A stretch of 64,000 bases of DNA from JAFGSG01 sp964626055 (lineage in GTDB: Bacteria > Spirochaetota > UBA4802 > JAFGDQ01). The notes under the pieces are model-generated. The model did not search any database. It saw nothing but the letters and a program-made list of their open reading frames with translations, and was not told the DNA's origin. The number at the start of each line of letters is the position of its first letter. Within the stretch, counting starts at the first letter, position 1. The stretch spans positions 1 through 64,000 of the forward strand of contig CAZVDF010000013.1 in the NCBI GenBank assembly GCA_964626055.1. The letters run 5' to 3'. This document shows positions 34,498-44,406 of this stretch, piece by piece. A program made the translations under genes and the position numbers.

Positions 34498-36777
34498 TCA
34501 TTTCTTAAAAAAACGTATTATTGAAGGCCATCCGTGGATCACATAGGAATTTCCTATTTCTTTTTTTAAGATAAAGTCGTCTTCCTGTTTGATTTTTGTC
34601 TCAAAAGGCAAATTGATTACTATATTCGGAGGGAGATATTTCGGCAGACCGGAAAAATAAATCTGAACTTCGTTCTTTATGGAGATTACCTTGAAACTTA
34701 TAATGCCAAAAATAGAAGGCGCATCCTCAATCCTTATCTCAGAGCCTTCCGCGAACCATTCCGCTTTCGGCGCCGGAAAAATTTCCAGTTTTTCCTGAGA
34801 GTCCATAAATAATACCGAACGCAGCAGTATAATAAAGGAAGAAATACATTTAATTGAATCCCCTTTCCCTTTTATTCCGCAACCGGTTTTCGGATTAATG
34901 AAATCTGGTAAAGCATATTTTTCTTTCCCGAATTCAAATATCCTGGCGATGATCGAATGCACTCTTGTATCTTTAACAAGCAATAAATTAATGGCATAGA
35001 TGATCGAAAAAAACATATCGCATGCGCCGAGCGATCTGAAATACATCGGGTTTTCCTGGAAAAGATCCGATATTTCATCGATGAGTGCCTTCAGCTTCTT
35101 GTCGGAGAACGAATTTACATTAAATGGAAAGCCTGCGAAAACATTATAAGCATAAAATTCGTTTTTATTCCGGATCGGTTCTTCAACTTCAGGATTTTTC
35201 GCATCCCCGGTATTCTCTTCATCCTTATCCCCATTATCGGAGTCTGTATCGTTTGCATCTTCAGCCGATTTGCTGATATTCTTAATAATAAGCTCTCCCA
35301 GCCTCAGGATCTCCTTATTGAATTTTTTTTCATCATTGAAAATCCCCAGGCATCTTGCAAGGTAAGAAAATTCTGCAAGGGTATACGAAATAAGAAAAAC
35401 GTCATATACGTGAAATTCCCTGATAAAATAATTCTCAATTGAATTGTAATCGTATTTCCGTTTGTTTTGTTTAAAAGTCTGCGAATACTGCAGCACGGGG
35501 TAAATTAATTCACGAAGATAATTATATTTGGCCCTCAGATAATCGATATTTCTTGAAAGTTTAAAATAATCCGAAACAGCCGCGAGAAAATAACATCTGT
35601 CCAGGATGTTCCGGAAGGTTAACTTATCCTTTTTGCTGATTTTACCGGCTACGGATTCCAATATTTCAAGGGATTCCGCCAGAAAGCCGATCCTGTTGTA
35701 ACCGGATAATATGTAAAACAAAGATTCGAAATCGGCATTAACGGAATTATCTTTTTGAAGGTCGCTAAAAAAATTCAACGCCGATATCTTCGATCCGTTT
35801 ATCCAGTTTTGAAAAATCTTATCCGGGAAAATCGTCTTTAATCCGTTCTTGGATCTTAAATGCGTGTCTTCAATATATTTATTTTTTAATTTTGAGTAAT
35901 CAAGTTTTACCGTGCCTGGTTTTTTATCCGGAAGACTTAACCTGATCTTATGTTCGTTGTCGCCCCTGCTCAAGTTATAACCGAATCCCATTGTAGCCAT
36001 TCCTGAACCGCATTTTACTTCCATGGCTTTAACATCCATGCGGTTAAAATCGATATCCCCTGCGGAGGAATTCCCGGCCAGCGTATAATCCGGCCTGTTC
36101 TCCAGATAAATCGTTTCTTTTCCGTTTATCTGAATTACTTTTGTTTTATTATTATATTCGATCGAATTAATACCGCCCAGAGATGATATATTATAAGGGC
36201 GGAGGACGATAAAAAAGCAAGTGTGCGGAATACTCTTATGTAAAACAGTCCTTAATTCGACAGCGAGCTCTTCAAAATCATTACCGATATTATAAATGCT
36301 CTCAATCAATTCAAAGTCTGTTTCTTCCCATCTTGTATTGACTATATATGTATCGACATCTCTTTTCTGATTGATCGAAGATGTCCTTTCCTGCGGTCTG
36401 TACAGTATCCCTTTCGCTAAAATCCAGAACTCGATTGACCAGCATTCACCGGCCGGCGAGATCATCCCGGCAGGATCAATGAAAAATTTGCCCGGGATAT
36501 GCTGATTTGCAAAAGAAATCCAGTCCCTGTTATTGTTATTTATCAGCAGGAACGGAGTGATCGGATTAAATGTCCTGGATTTCGCGGAATAGGAATGATA
36601 AAGCCAATATGGCCATCTAAAATAAAAAAATTTCTGGAATAAAAAGTAATTTTTTACTCCAAGCTGGAAATCCTTTTCAATTGAGGAAAATTTTCTATTG
36701 TCGATATATTCATTTTGTATCTTTTCCAGGCCGGATAAAGAATCATTATCAGTCCCATTTTTATTTTGTTCTTTCAA
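34498..36777 (-). CDS. Large soluble protein of unknown function, possibly glycosidase-like toroid
   Basis: This is a 759-residue protein without signal peptide. The N-terminal part (about 40-300) is beta-rich with many aromatic residues (FRWPYWLYHSYSAKSRTFNP, FIDPAGMISPAGECWSIEFW). The middle and C-terminal part is helical (about 330-690), and the end (IRIEDAPSIFGIISFKVIS, NIVINLPF) returns to strands. This beta/alpha-toroid/beta layout is reminiscent of (alpha/alpha)6 carbohydrate-active enzymes, but I see no defining catalytic motif. An acidic Asp/Glu-rich insertion is at about 505-535. It is separated from the TPR-Mrr gene by 70 bases. The function is not assigned. Confidence 0.55.
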   Translation of the reverse strand: MKEQNKNGTDNDSLSGLEKIQNEYIDNRKFSSIEKDFQLGVKNYFLFQKFFYFRWPYWLYHSYSAKSRTFNPITPFLLINNNNRDWISFANQHIPGKFFIDPAGMISPAGECWSIEFWILAKGILYRPQERTSSINQKRDVDTYIVNTRWEETDFELIESIYNIGNDFEELAVELRTVLHKSIPHTCFFIVLRPYNISSLGGINSIEYNNKTKVIQINGKETIYLENRPDYTLAGNSSAGDIDFNRMDVKAMEVKCGSGMATMGFGYNLSRGDNEHKIRLSLPDKKPGTVKLDYSKLKNKYIEDTHLRSKNGLKTIFPDKIFQNWINGSKISALNFFSDLQKDNSVNADFESLFYILSGYNRIGFLAESLEILESVAGKISKKDKLTFRNILDRCYFLAAVSDYFKLSRNIDYLRAKYNYLRELIYPVLQYSQTFKQNKRKYDYNSIENYFIREFHVYDVFLISYTLAEFSYLARCLGIFNDEKKFNKEILRLGELIIKNISKSAEDANDTDSDNGDKDEENTGDAKNPEVEEPIRNKNEFYAYNVFAGFPFNVNSFSDKKLKALIDEISDLFQENPMYFRSLGACDMFFSIIYAINLLLVKDTRVHSIIARIFEFGKEKYALPDFINPKTGCGIKGKGDSIKCISSFIILLRSVLFMDSQEKLEIFPAPKAEWFAEGSEIRIEDAPSIFGIISFKVISIKNEVQIYFSGLPKYLPPNIVINLPFETKIKQEDDFILKKEIGNSYVIHGWPSIIRFFKK

Positions 36778-36806
36778 CTTCGACCTATCCGATGGACGAC
36801 ATATAA

Positions 36807-37136
36807 TTAAAAACTTCTTATTGCTTCTTCCTCATTCCTATAAACGTCAAACATATCCAATAACTCAACAACCTCAAATATTTTTTTTACCGGTTCGCTC
36901 AAATCGCACAATTTCAACTTTTTATTTTTCTCTTTGAGGATCCTCGCTGTGGATACAAAAATTCTTATGCCGGAACTGCTCATGTAATTAACATCTTCAA
37001 GATTAAAAAGCAGGTGGCAACCCGGTTCAGACTGTATTAATTGGTTAATTTCTTTTTCAATATTTAGCGAGAACTGGACATCCAGCCTGCCGGATAAATA
37101 TATGACTATTATATTATCGATTTTTTTTAATTTCAT
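36807..37136 (-). CDS. STAS domain anti-anti-sigma factor-like protein
   Basis: This is a 109-residue single STAS domain: DNIIVIYLSGRLDVQFSLNIE, LLFNLEDVNYMSSSGIRIFV (phosphorylatable Ser in MSSSG) and KLKLCDLSEPVKKIFEVVELLDMFDVYRNEEEAI. Length and motifs fit SpoIIAA/RsbV-type switches that release a partner when dephosphorylated. No sigma factor or anti-sigma kinase is adjacent; the SpoIIE-type protein at 13923 is a possible distant partner. Confidence 0.9.
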   Translation of the reverse strand: MKLKKIDNIIVIYLSGRLDVQFSLNIEKEINQLIQSEPGCHLLFNLEDVNYMSSSGIRIFVSTARILKEKNKKLKLCDLSEPVKKIFEVVELLDMFDVYRNEEEAIRSF

Positions 37137-37253
37137 TTTAATTTATTTCCCTGACGCCGAATAAAAATTCGTCAATCCTAAAACAAATACGATCCTTAAT
37201 CAAGGAAAAAATAAATTAATTGCTATTTGAATATTTATTCATGAAGAAAAGAT

Positions 37254-37297
37254 AAAAAAAGCGATCTGCTTCAGCTTTAAGCCATATGCGGATCGCT
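37254..37297 (-). terminator. Intrinsic terminator of the LysM lipoprotein operon
   Basis: On the minus strand GCGATCCGC and GCAGATCGC pair around an 18-base loop, followed by a run of Ts (the As at 37254-37260). It ends the 39709-37330 operon. Confidence 0.85.
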
Positions 37298-37329
37298 GTT
37301 ATCAAGACGTTGCATCCTTGTTGAAAATG

Positions 37330-37776
37330 CTATTCGATTCCTGCTTTTGCTTCTTTAAATGTAATTGCCAATCCGCAGGCCGTTGCAAGCAGAACAACTA
37401 AGAAAACAACTCCAAAAACAACCAATATCCAGTGATCGAACTCAATTCCGCTGTATAAAAGCAAAACAGAGGAAATCAACGGGAATATGATCCCGGTATA
37501 ATAAATCAGTCCCCTGTATTTTAACGGATCATACAGAGGCAATATCATTGCCAGACCGGCTGTTAAAATCATTGCGGAGAAACTTCTTAATATAAAATAC
37601 AAAGGAGCGACAAAGGTATCATATTCAATTGATTTAAACCAGTCATCAGGAACCTCAATAGAAAAAATCTCAAAAGACCTGATCGGTGAATAAAAGAACA
37701 TCACCCCTGTCAACAGATATACTACTCCGGTTATTAAAACAATAACCTGTAATATATTGGTCAGCTTACTTCTCAT
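37330..37776 (-). CDS. Four-span inner-membrane protein of unknown function
   Basis: This is a 148-residue protein with four hydrophobic segments (about 7-28, 58-78, 88-108, 115-138) and short loops. No family was recognised. It overlaps the end of the LysM lipoprotein gene by 11 bases, so it is translationally coupled to it and may act with it in the envelope. A terminator follows. Confidence 0.7.
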   Translation of the reverse strand: MRSKLTNILQVIVLITGVVYLLTGVMFFYSPIRSFEIFSIEVPDDWFKSIEYDTFVAPLYFILRSFSAMILTAGLAMILPLYDPLKYRGLIYYTGIIFPLISSVLLLYSGIEFDHWILVVFGVVFLVVLLATACGLAITFKEAKAGIE

Positions 37777-39313
37777 TTGACGGTTTTACCGTATCAGCCT
37801 GCGCCGGGGATGAATCTTTCCCTTCTGCGGCCGGGGCAGGCGTCTCTTTTACTTTTTCGGGAGCCGTAACAGTCCCGGCGGGTTTGGCCGCAGGCTCCTC
37901 TTTCTCTTCTTCACTGCCAGCTTTTTTCATTTTAGGAACTTTCAGCAGCATGTCTGGCCAGATAAGATTCGGATTATATATTTTATCACTATTTGATTTA
38001 TATATATGGGGCCAGTAATAAGGATTGCTGTAATATTTCTCCGCAATCCTCCACAGGCAATCCCTTCTCTCGGGGATATATCTTACTTTATAAATGAAGT
38101 ATTCTTCAGAAAAGATCGGACCCGTTCCTTTGCCTTTGACGACTGCGGCCACTTTCTCGGTTTTCGCTTTGGTATCGATAACAATTTTCGATAGTCTTTC
38201 GCTTTCAGCCGCGGCTGCAACCGATTCTTTGTATTTGCCTTCTTTAAAAAGCGTTTTGGAGAGGTCGAGGGCATTGCCTGCCCCGTTTAACTGATCAACC
38301 GCTATCCCGGCGCCCTCTGAGCTTTTTGCCTGATTGTACATCCCTTCGGCACTCGCTATTTTTTCCTTTGCGGACTGATTAAGCGATCCCAGAACCTTGT
38401 TGGATAATCCAGCCGACTCATCAGCCGAAAGAATAGCCTCTTTATATTTCGAGTCCTGGAACAATGTCTTCGACTGGTCAAGAGCCTCTTTCGCTCCGTT
38501 CAACTCATCTTTCGCTACGGCAGCGCCCTCGGATCTCTCCGCTTCCGCGAATAATTTTTCGGCATCGTCTATTTTACTTTTTGCAGCTTCCTTTATTGCC
38601 GTCAAATACGCTTCATCCGCGTTTGTTCCGGCAACCTCGACAGCTTTAAATCCCTTTTTTAGCTCCATGTTTTTGTAAGATTCTTCCGCTACTGCAAGAT
38701 TTTCCCCGGCGATCTGAACTTTATCTTTCGCGACGACGGACGCGTTATATTTCTCTCCATCCGCCAGAACGAGTTTTACTTCCGCGATCGACTTGTTTAA
38801 TATTTCCTTTTTGCCTATCGCGACATTTCTTGCTTCCTTCGCAAATTTATCGGCCTCTACCGCTTTTTCGTAGCAGGGATAGTAGTTTTTCTGCTCATAT
38901 AACCTGGTTGCATCATCAAGAGCCGCTTTTGCCTGTTTGTAGTCGTTCTCTGCCAGGACTTCCGCATACAGCACTTCAGCCTGCTCAAGGCTTTGTTTCG
39001 CAATATCGAGCGTATCCTTTGCCAGGAGAGGTATCGATTTATCATATGCTTCTTTTGCCTTCTGAAGAGCTGCTATTGCCGAAGCCTTGCTCTTGTCAAG
39101 GGCGTCCTGTTTTACAAATTCGTGGCTTTCTATCAGCTTCTTCTCGGCTTCATTGATTTCCTGCGGCGCATACTTCTTTGCCATCACGGATACTGCCCTG
39201 GAAATTTCCATTTTTGCCAGAGACATTTCCTTCACAGGGACTTTATCCCCGCAGCTCATGAAAAATATAAAACCTATTAACGATATGAATATTTTTTGCT
39301 TATAGTTTGTCAT
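37766..39313 (-). CDS. LysM lipoprotein with DUF4398-like helical repeats
   Basis: The protein has 515 residues. The signal ends in FIFFMSC, with lipidation at Cys21. Residues about 30-390 are Ala/Lys/Glu-rich helical repeats (AKDTLDIAKQSLEQAEVLYAE, AVAKDELNGAKEALDQSKTLF, and close copies), like DUF4398 domains. Residues about 405-460 form a LysM domain of the RDCLWRIAEKYYSNPYYWPH type, ending YNPNLIWPDMLLKVP, which binds peptidoglycan. A Pro/Ala/Lys-rich tail follows. The protein probably links the membrane to the wall. The internal repeats (LNGAKEALDQSKTLFQDSKY, LNGAGNALDLSKTLFKEGKY) suggest duplication. It is preceded by a STAS gene. Confidence 0.85.
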   Translation of the reverse strand: MTNYKQKIFISLIGFIFFMSCGDKVPVKEMSLAKMEISRAVSVMAKKYAPQEINEAEKKLIESHEFVKQDALDKSKASAIAALQKAKEAYDKSIPLLAKDTLDIAKQSLEQAEVLYAEVLAENDYKQAKAALDDATRLYEQKNYYPCYEKAVEADKFAKEARNVAIGKKEILNKSIAEVKLVLADGEKYNASVVAKDKVQIAGENLAVAEESYKNMELKKGFKAVEVAGTNADEAYLTAIKEAAKSKIDDAEKLFAEAERSEGAAVAKDELNGAKEALDQSKTLFQDSKYKEAILSADESAGLSNKVLGSLNQSAKEKIASAEGMYNQAKSSEGAGIAVDQLNGAGNALDLSKTLFKEGKYKESVAAAAESERLSKIVIDTKAKTEKVAAVVKGKGTGPIFSEEYFIYKVRYIPERRDCLWRIAEKYYSNPYYWPHIYKSNSDKIYNPNLIWPDMLLKVPKMKKAGSEEEKEEPAAKPAGTVTAPEKVKETPAPAAEGKDSSPAQADTVKPSNEK

Positions 39314-39370
39314 GTTGTTCTCCTGTCTTACTGTAATTTAAAGAGAGTCAGCGAATTATTGTGAGTACAA

Positions 39371-39709
39371 TTATTTATTAAAAGACGAAATTGCCGCTTC
39401 TTCAGTATCGTATATTTCAAAAAATGACGTTAATTTCGTGAGCTCAAATACTTTTTTCACCGAAGCGTAGACGTTAATTATTTTAAGACCGCCCTGGTAT
39501 TTTTTTAAGTTCGACAGGCTGGAGATGAGAGCTCCGATACCGGACGAATCGATATATGAAACTTTTTCGAGATCGATTATAACATTATAATTTCGTTCTT
39601 CAATCAATTTGTGGATTATATCTTTAATCTCAGGCGCGTTATACAGGTCAATTTCACCGACTATAACCAGTATAACTATATCTCCCTTCTTCTTCTGGGT
39701 AATATCCAT
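39371..39709 (-). CDS. STAS domain anti-anti-sigma factor-like protein
   Basis: This is a 112-residue STAS protein: IVILVIVGEIDLYNAPEIKDII, VIIDLEKVSYIDSSGIGALISS (the classical DSSGIG phosphorylation site) and LKIINVYASVKKVFELTKLTSFFEIYDTEEAA. It fits SpoIIAA/RsbV best of the three STAS proteins here. It is 57 bases upstream of the LysM lipoprotein gene and probably in the same operon, which could tie envelope genes to a partner-switching signal. Confidence 0.92.
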   Translation of the reverse strand: MDITQKKKGDIVILVIVGEIDLYNAPEIKDIIHKLIEERNYNVIIDLEKVSYIDSSGIGALISSLSNLKKYQGGLKIINVYASVKKVFELTKLTSFFEIYDTEEAAISSFNK

Positions 39710-39905
39710 TTATTAAAACTCCTGACGCTCCAATTAAATCAGCGTGCTTTAATGCAAACGATTACCTTCTCTCTTAATATTTATTATTAATTATTGTTAA
39801 AATACACATAAAAAATAATAATATGCGCTTTATATGATATCAGGTATTTTTAAAAGGATATAAAGCAGGCTGAATATTACAGTCTATGAAACAATAATTT
39901 AAGTG

Positions 39906-41024
39906 TCAAGTTAAATTATACAATGTTTCCCATTTTTTATAAACCCGCATAAAAGTACCGGACTCGATGCTTTCCCGTATCTCATTTAAGAATGATTTCA
40001 TGAAAAACAAATTATGATAGGAATTATATATAAGAGAAGAAATTTCCCCCATCCGGAAAATATGACGGAGATATGCCCTGGAAAAAGTATTACAGACGTA
40101 GCAGCCGCAGTTCGGATCCAGCGGACCGGAATCATCGGCATTGGCAGAGGCTTTTATATTTACTCTCCCGAGCGATGTATAGAGAGTGCCGTTCCGCGCT
40201 ATTCTTGTCGGCATAACGCAATCGAACATGTCAACTCCGTTCATGACCGCGAACAATATCTCAACCGGGCTGCCTACTCCCATCATGTATCTAGGTTTGT
40301 CTTCCGGAAGCTTTCTCAACGTAAGCTCTGTCATCTCATTATAAAGGTTCTTCGGCTCTCCGACAGAAAGCCCGCCGATGGCGTAGCCGGAAAAATCACT
40401 CTCTAAAAGCCTGGCCGCGCACTCCTCTCTCAAATCCCCGTAAACGCTTCCCTGAACGATCGCGAACAATGCCTGTTTATCCGTATTGAATCTCTCCTTC
40501 CAGTACTCGAACGACACGTCCGCCCAGTTGACCGTGCGCTCAACGGCGTCCTTTGCCTCTTTTTTTTCAACGGGATAATGCGTGCACTGATCCAGCACCA
40601 TCATAATATCGGAACCTATTACTTTTTGTATATCCAGGACTTTCTGCGGCGTGAACAAGTGACCCGAGCCGTCCAGATGAGATTTGAACTCAACCCCGTC
40701 TTCGCGTATTTTGCAGAGATCCGATAGCGAAAAAACCTGGAATCCGCCGGAATCGGTCAGGATGGGCCTGTAATAATTCATGAATTTGTGGAGGCCGCCG
40801 GCATTTTCAAGGATTTCCAGGCCGGGTCTTATATACAGATGGTAAGTATTCGAAAGGATGATCTCAAAGCCGATCTCTTCAATGTCCCGGAAAGTCAGGG
40901 CCCTGATAGCTCCCCTTGTGGCTACAGGCATGAACACGGGCGTTTTAATCGTTCCGCGCTCCGTTCTCAGCAGACCGGACCTCGCACCGCAGGATTTATC
41001 TTTCGCAATAACCTTGAATTCCAT
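39906..41024 (-). CDS. tgt: tRNA-guanine(34) transglycosylase
   Basis: The enzyme exchanges guanine-34 of Asp, Asn, His and Tyr tRNAs for the queuosine precursor preQ1. The protein has 372 residues, normal length. Visible are TPVFMPVATRGAIRALT, LSNTYHLYIRPG, LTDSGGFQVFSLSD, the substrate motif MMVLDQC, AIGGLSVGE, the nucleophile block MFDCVMPTRIARNGTLYT and the zinc site CGCYVCNTFSRAYLRHIF with a later His. No other queuosine gene is adjacent. Confidence 0.96.
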   Translation of the reverse strand: MEFKVIAKDKSCGARSGLLRTERGTIKTPVFMPVATRGAIRALTFRDIEEIGFEIILSNTYHLYIRPGLEILENAGGLHKFMNYYRPILTDSGGFQVFSLSDLCKIREDGVEFKSHLDGSGHLFTPQKVLDIQKVIGSDIMMVLDQCTHYPVEKKEAKDAVERTVNWADVSFEYWKERFNTDKQALFAIVQGSVYGDLREECAARLLESDFSGYAIGGLSVGEPKNLYNEMTELTLRKLPEDKPRYMMGVGSPVEILFAVMNGVDMFDCVMPTRIARNGTLYTSLGRVNIKASANADDSGPLDPNCGCYVCNTFSRAYLRHIFRMGEISSLIYNSYHNLFFMKSFLNEIRESIESGTFMRVYKKWETLYNLT

Positions 41025-41070
41025 TCTGACAAGTTAGAACCTGGGGATTTTTTTAGCAAGAAGCATTTAC

Positions 41071-42174
41071 TTAAAACTGAAGTCTTGTGCCGAACTGCAC
41101 ATTCACATCGCTCCGGTTAAGCAGATTAACCATTGTTTCGGCATTGAGCTTAAGAACAAGGATATTTATTTCAAGACCGAGTATGTAAAGCGGTATTACG
41201 GGATCCGGCCTGTAATTGTTTTTTGACATAAAACCGATACTACCTACCTGGTTAGTACCGTAATTTGTCTCAAACGGTCCGCCTGAAGTAGTTGTCGCGT
41301 CGCCGCCGCCATCGAATTTAACCTTAAATGAACCGATGTTCCCGGCAACTCCAAATCCCGTATAAAGACTGAATAAATAAAATATATCAAAATAAGCTAT
41401 TGCCTGGGCATCTATAGTAAATATTGCCCAATGTATATTTGATTCAAAAATACCATTAAAATTTATTGGGACTCCGGCTGCCAGCCCACCTATATTCACG
41501 TTATCAAAATCATATTCATAATCGCCAAAGAAGCTGATATCACCGTACATAAAATTTCCGCCAAGGCTGAATGTTATTCCTCCGAATGACAGATAGAACG
41601 GCAGAAATTTTTTTTCTTTAATATAATTATATCTAATTTTTGCTCCTACCGAATAAATTTTAAAATCCTTTAAAGTCGTGCCGCGTGTTTCATAATCAAT
41701 ATCGGATTTATATTTATTGATAACGGATTTGCTTATGTAAAACATCTTCCCAAGAACATCGATCCCGCCTCCTATGCCGACTCCGAAGTGAATGACCGGA
41801 TTAGGCGCGAACACAGGAAGGGTGCCGTTGTCGTGAGCCGGATCGTCGTCGTCGAAATACTTCATGTTTGCGCATCCGGCTCCGCCTGCAAGGCCGACCT
41901 CGAAACTCGGAAAACTGCCTAAATAAGATTTGCCAATGGGATATCCAAGTACATTCGCGAGCGCAAAAGCGTTTGCCACAAAGGGGCCGTTTAAATCAAT
42001 TGTGTCCTGAAGCTGATTCTCCATTTCTGAAACATCAAAATCGGATTCATTTAATCCGGTAACCGGATTAGGAGATACGGTTATTGTTGTACTTGAATGT
42101 AAATCGCCATATAGTAAAAAAATCATTACAATGAATAAAGAAAAAAATAATAATAAGTTCGTTGGCCTGATCAT
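41071..42174 (-). CDS. Probable outer-membrane beta-barrel protein
   Basis: This is a 367-residue protein with a signal peptide (about 8-30, LLLFFSLFIVMIFLLYGDLHS). The mature part is Gly-rich with alternating strands (PVIHFGVGIGGGIDVLG, FLPFYLSFGGITFSLGG, FYLFSLYTGFGVAGNIG) and it ends in Phe (VQFGTRLQF), the classical outer-membrane insertion signal. The first 80 residues (NPVTGLNESDFDVSEMENQL) may be a periplasmic or plug part. It precedes tgt by 46 bases. No named family was recognised. Confidence 0.7.
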   Translation of the reverse strand: MIRPTNLLLFFSLFIVMIFLLYGDLHSSTTITVSPNPVTGLNESDFDVSEMENQLQDTIDLNGPFVANAFALANVLGYPIGKSYLGSFPSFEVGLAGGAGCANMKYFDDDDPAHDNGTLPVFAPNPVIHFGVGIGGGIDVLGKMFYISKSVINKYKSDIDYETRGTTLKDFKIYSVGAKIRYNYIKEKKFLPFYLSFGGITFSLGGNFMYGDISFFGDYEYDFDNVNIGGLAAGVPINFNGIFESNIHWAIFTIDAQAIAYFDIFYLFSLYTGFGVAGNIGSFKVKFDGGGDATTTSGGPFETNYGTNQVGSIGFMSKNNYRPDPVIPLYILGLEINILVLKLNAETMVNLLNRSDVNVQFGTRLQF

Positions 42175-42233
42175 TGGTTTTTATAAAATATATTTTAAGT
42201 AATTAAAGCATTATTATATCCGATTCATAATGA

Positions 42234-42319
42234 TGGCTGGCTTTTATTTCAAAATTTTAAATTGTTAAATTATCGATAAAATGATCAAATTGTTTTATTT
42301 AAATTGCAAAAGCCAGTCA
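42234..42319. repeat. ATCGAT-centred hairpin repeat (copy 3)
   Basis: TGGCTGGCTTTTATTT and, at the far end, AAAAGCCAGTCA form the outer arms. ATCGATAAAATGATCAAAT and GTTTTATT form the inner arm pair. The layout equals 63-151. It sits between map and the outer-membrane protein gene. Confidence 0.6.
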
Positions 42320-42381
42320 ATTGAGTATCTTATTACTAATTTTTCTATAAGTCAATGTAAATCCTGCGCACCTGAAACTTT

Positions 42382-43137
42382 TCACTTCGTCAGAATAACC
42401 GGCCCGTCCTTTGTAACCGCGACAGTATCCTCGAACTGAGCGGAGAGCTTGCCGTCTTCGGTTACGGCCGTCCACCCGTCGTCCAGTATCATAATATCCG
42501 CGCTGCCTTCGTTCACGATGGGCTCAATCGCAAGCACCATGCCTTCCTGTAAAAGACGGCCCCTGCCTTTTTCCCCGTAATGCAGCACGCTCGGCAGTTC
42601 ATGAACTGCGAAGCCCACGCCGTGACCCGTGTAATCGCGCACAATGCTGAAACCGCAGGCTTTTACATAGCGCTCTATCACAGAACCCATATCCCCCAGG
42701 CGCTTCCCGGGGTACAAATTCTCTATACCCATTTTTAGAGACCCGGCGGTTACGGATATTAATTTATCGGCAATTTTAGGCACGGGTTTTACGGCAAACG
42801 TACGGCAGGCGTCCGCAAAATAACCGTTTTTTACGACGCCTATATCAATCTTGACTATATCGTTTTTTTTAACGATTTTTTTTTTGGAGGGAATGCCGTG
42901 CACTACTTCGTTGTTCAGCGAGATACATGTGGCACAACTGTAATTTTTTACAGTCTTAAAAGAAGGCATAGCTTTGGATTTATGGATAATATCCTCAATG
43001 AATCCGTCGATCTCAAATGTCGTTAGCCCGCTTAAAGACTTGCCGGAGAGTATTCTAAAAATCTCGGCTATTATTCTGCCAGCTTCTCCGATCCTTTTTA
43101 TGTCATCCGGCGTCTTTAAAGTAATTTTTTTTTTCAT
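42382..43137 (-). CDS. map: Methionine aminopeptidase, type I
   Basis: Map removes the initiator Met from new proteins. The protein has 251 residues, normal for type Ia. The metal-binding residues are present: Asp in VKIDIGV and in YFADACRTF, His in YTGHGVGFAVHE, Glu in LAIEPIVNEGS and QFEDTVAVT. Substrate His is in EVVHGIP. Its start shares one base with the recA stop, so it is co-transcribed and coupled with recA. That neighbour is unusual; map more often sits with secY/adk. Confidence 0.96.
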   Translation of the reverse strand: MKKKITLKTPDDIKRIGEAGRIIAEIFRILSGKSLSGLTTFEIDGFIEDIIHKSKAMPSFKTVKNYSCATCISLNNEVVHGIPSKKKIVKKNDIVKIDIGVVKNGYFADACRTFAVKPVPKIADKLISVTAGSLKMGIENLYPGKRLGDMGSVIERYVKACGFSIVRDYTGHGVGFAVHELPSVLHYGEKGRGRLLQEGMVLAIEPIVNEGSADIMILDDGWTAVTEDGKLSAQFEDTVAVTKDGPVILTK

Positions 43138-44240
43138 TATTTAGCGGAAGAAGCGGCTTCTTCGACCTTTACGCCGCCTTTATTTTTGCTTTTTACATTA
43201 TCCCCGCTCTTGCCGTTTTTATCTTCACCTGCTTCAGTGAGGCCGGCTTTAATTTTTATTCTGGTTTCAATTTCAGAAGCTATATTCGGATTATTCTCAA
43301 GGAAAGTCTTTGCGTTTTCGCGTCCCTGGCCTATCCTTTCTTCTCCATAAGAGAACCATGTACCCGATTTCTTTATGATTTCATATTTCACGGCCAGATC
43401 AAGGATCCCGCCGGCAACGGATATGCCGGAATCGAACATAATATCGAACTCCGCCTGTCTGAACGGCGGAGCTACTTTATTTTTGACTACCTTTACTCTT
43501 ACGCGGTTGCCGATCGCATCATCCCCGGATTTAAGGACTTCCACTTTTCTGATGTCAAGGCGTACGGACGCGTAAAACTTCAGCGCATTGCCTCCTGTGG
43601 TTGTCTCCGGCGAACCGAACATGACTCCTATTTTATGTCTTATCTGATTAATGAATATGACGCATGTCTTTGATTTTGAAATAACTCCGGTAAGCTTTCT
43701 TAAAGCCTGGCTCATAAGCCTTGCCTGAAGCCCCATATGCGAATCGCCCATATCCCCTTCGATCTCGGCTTTAGGCACGAGAGCCGCGACGGAATCGATC
43801 ACGACTATATCCACAGCGCCCGAACGCACAAGAGCCTCCGTTATCTCGAGAGCTTCTTCTCCTGTATCCGGCTGCGACACAAGAAGCTGGTCCGTGTTGA
43901 CGCCGAGCTTCGAAGCGTATGACGGATCGAGCGCATGCTCGGCGTCGACAAATGCCGCAATGCCTCCCATCTTCTGAGCCTGGGAAACAACGTGAAGCAT
44001 TAATGTCGTTTTCCCGGAAGACTCCGGGCCGAATATTTCGGTAACCCTTCCTCTCGGAATACCTCCTATGCCCAGCGCGATATCAAGCTCGATCGATCCT
44101 GTCGGGATCGCTGCAATTTTAACCTTTGCCGAATCGTCGCCAAGCCTCATTATGGATCCCTTGCCGAACTGCTTCTCGATCTGGCTTATTGCCTGGTCCA
44201 GCGCCAGTATCTTCTGATCGAATTCCTTCTGCTCTGCCAT
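43137..44240 (-). CDS. recA: Recombinase A
   Basis: RecA forms filaments on single-stranded DNA, drives strand exchange and triggers LexA-type cleavage. The protein has 367 residues. GPESSGKTTLMLHV is Walker A, IVVIDSVAALVPKAE is Walker B, and INQIRHKIGVMFGSPETTTGGNALKFY covers loop L2 and the signature. The C-terminal tail is Lys/Ala-rich rather than acidic. No SOS-box-like palindrome was recognised upstream, but I could not test a spirochaete-specific LexA motif. Confidence 0.98.
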   Translation of the reverse strand: MAEQKEFDQKILALDQAISQIEKQFGKGSIMRLGDDSAKVKIAAIPTGSIELDIALGIGGIPRGRVTEIFGPESSGKTTLMLHVVSQAQKMGGIAAFVDAEHALDPSYASKLGVNTDQLLVSQPDTGEEALEITEALVRSGAVDIVVIDSVAALVPKAEIEGDMGDSHMGLQARLMSQALRKLTGVISKSKTCVIFINQIRHKIGVMFGSPETTTGGNALKFYASVRLDIRKVEVLKSGDDAIGNRVRVKVVKNKVAPPFRQAEFDIMFDSGISVAGGILDLAVKYEIIKKSGTWFSYGEERIGQGRENAKTFLENNPNIASEIETRIKIKAGLTEAGEDKNGKSGDNVKSKNKGGVKVEEAASSAK

Positions 44241-44309
44241 ATTATGTCACCTCAAAATTAGTATTAATCCGTATTATTATCTTTATTATGATTTTTTATC
44301 AACTCTTTT

Positions 44310-44391
44310 ATTTCAAGGCGTAATACCCCGCCGACACCGAAGGTGGCCCCCGGTACGTCAGTACCGGGGGCTTGCCCCGGGGAATTTTATT
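44310..44391. repeat. R2-family repeat, inverted, downstream flank of MORN gene
   Basis: TTTCAAGGCGTAATACCCCG to GGGGAATTTTATT is the near-exact reverse complement of the first part of 46002-46153. GTACGTCAGTACCGGGGG contains its own hairpin. Together the two copies bracket the MORN gene as inverted repeats of about 80 bp. Confidence 0.85.
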
Positions 44392-44406
44392 GAACAGATA
44401 TATACG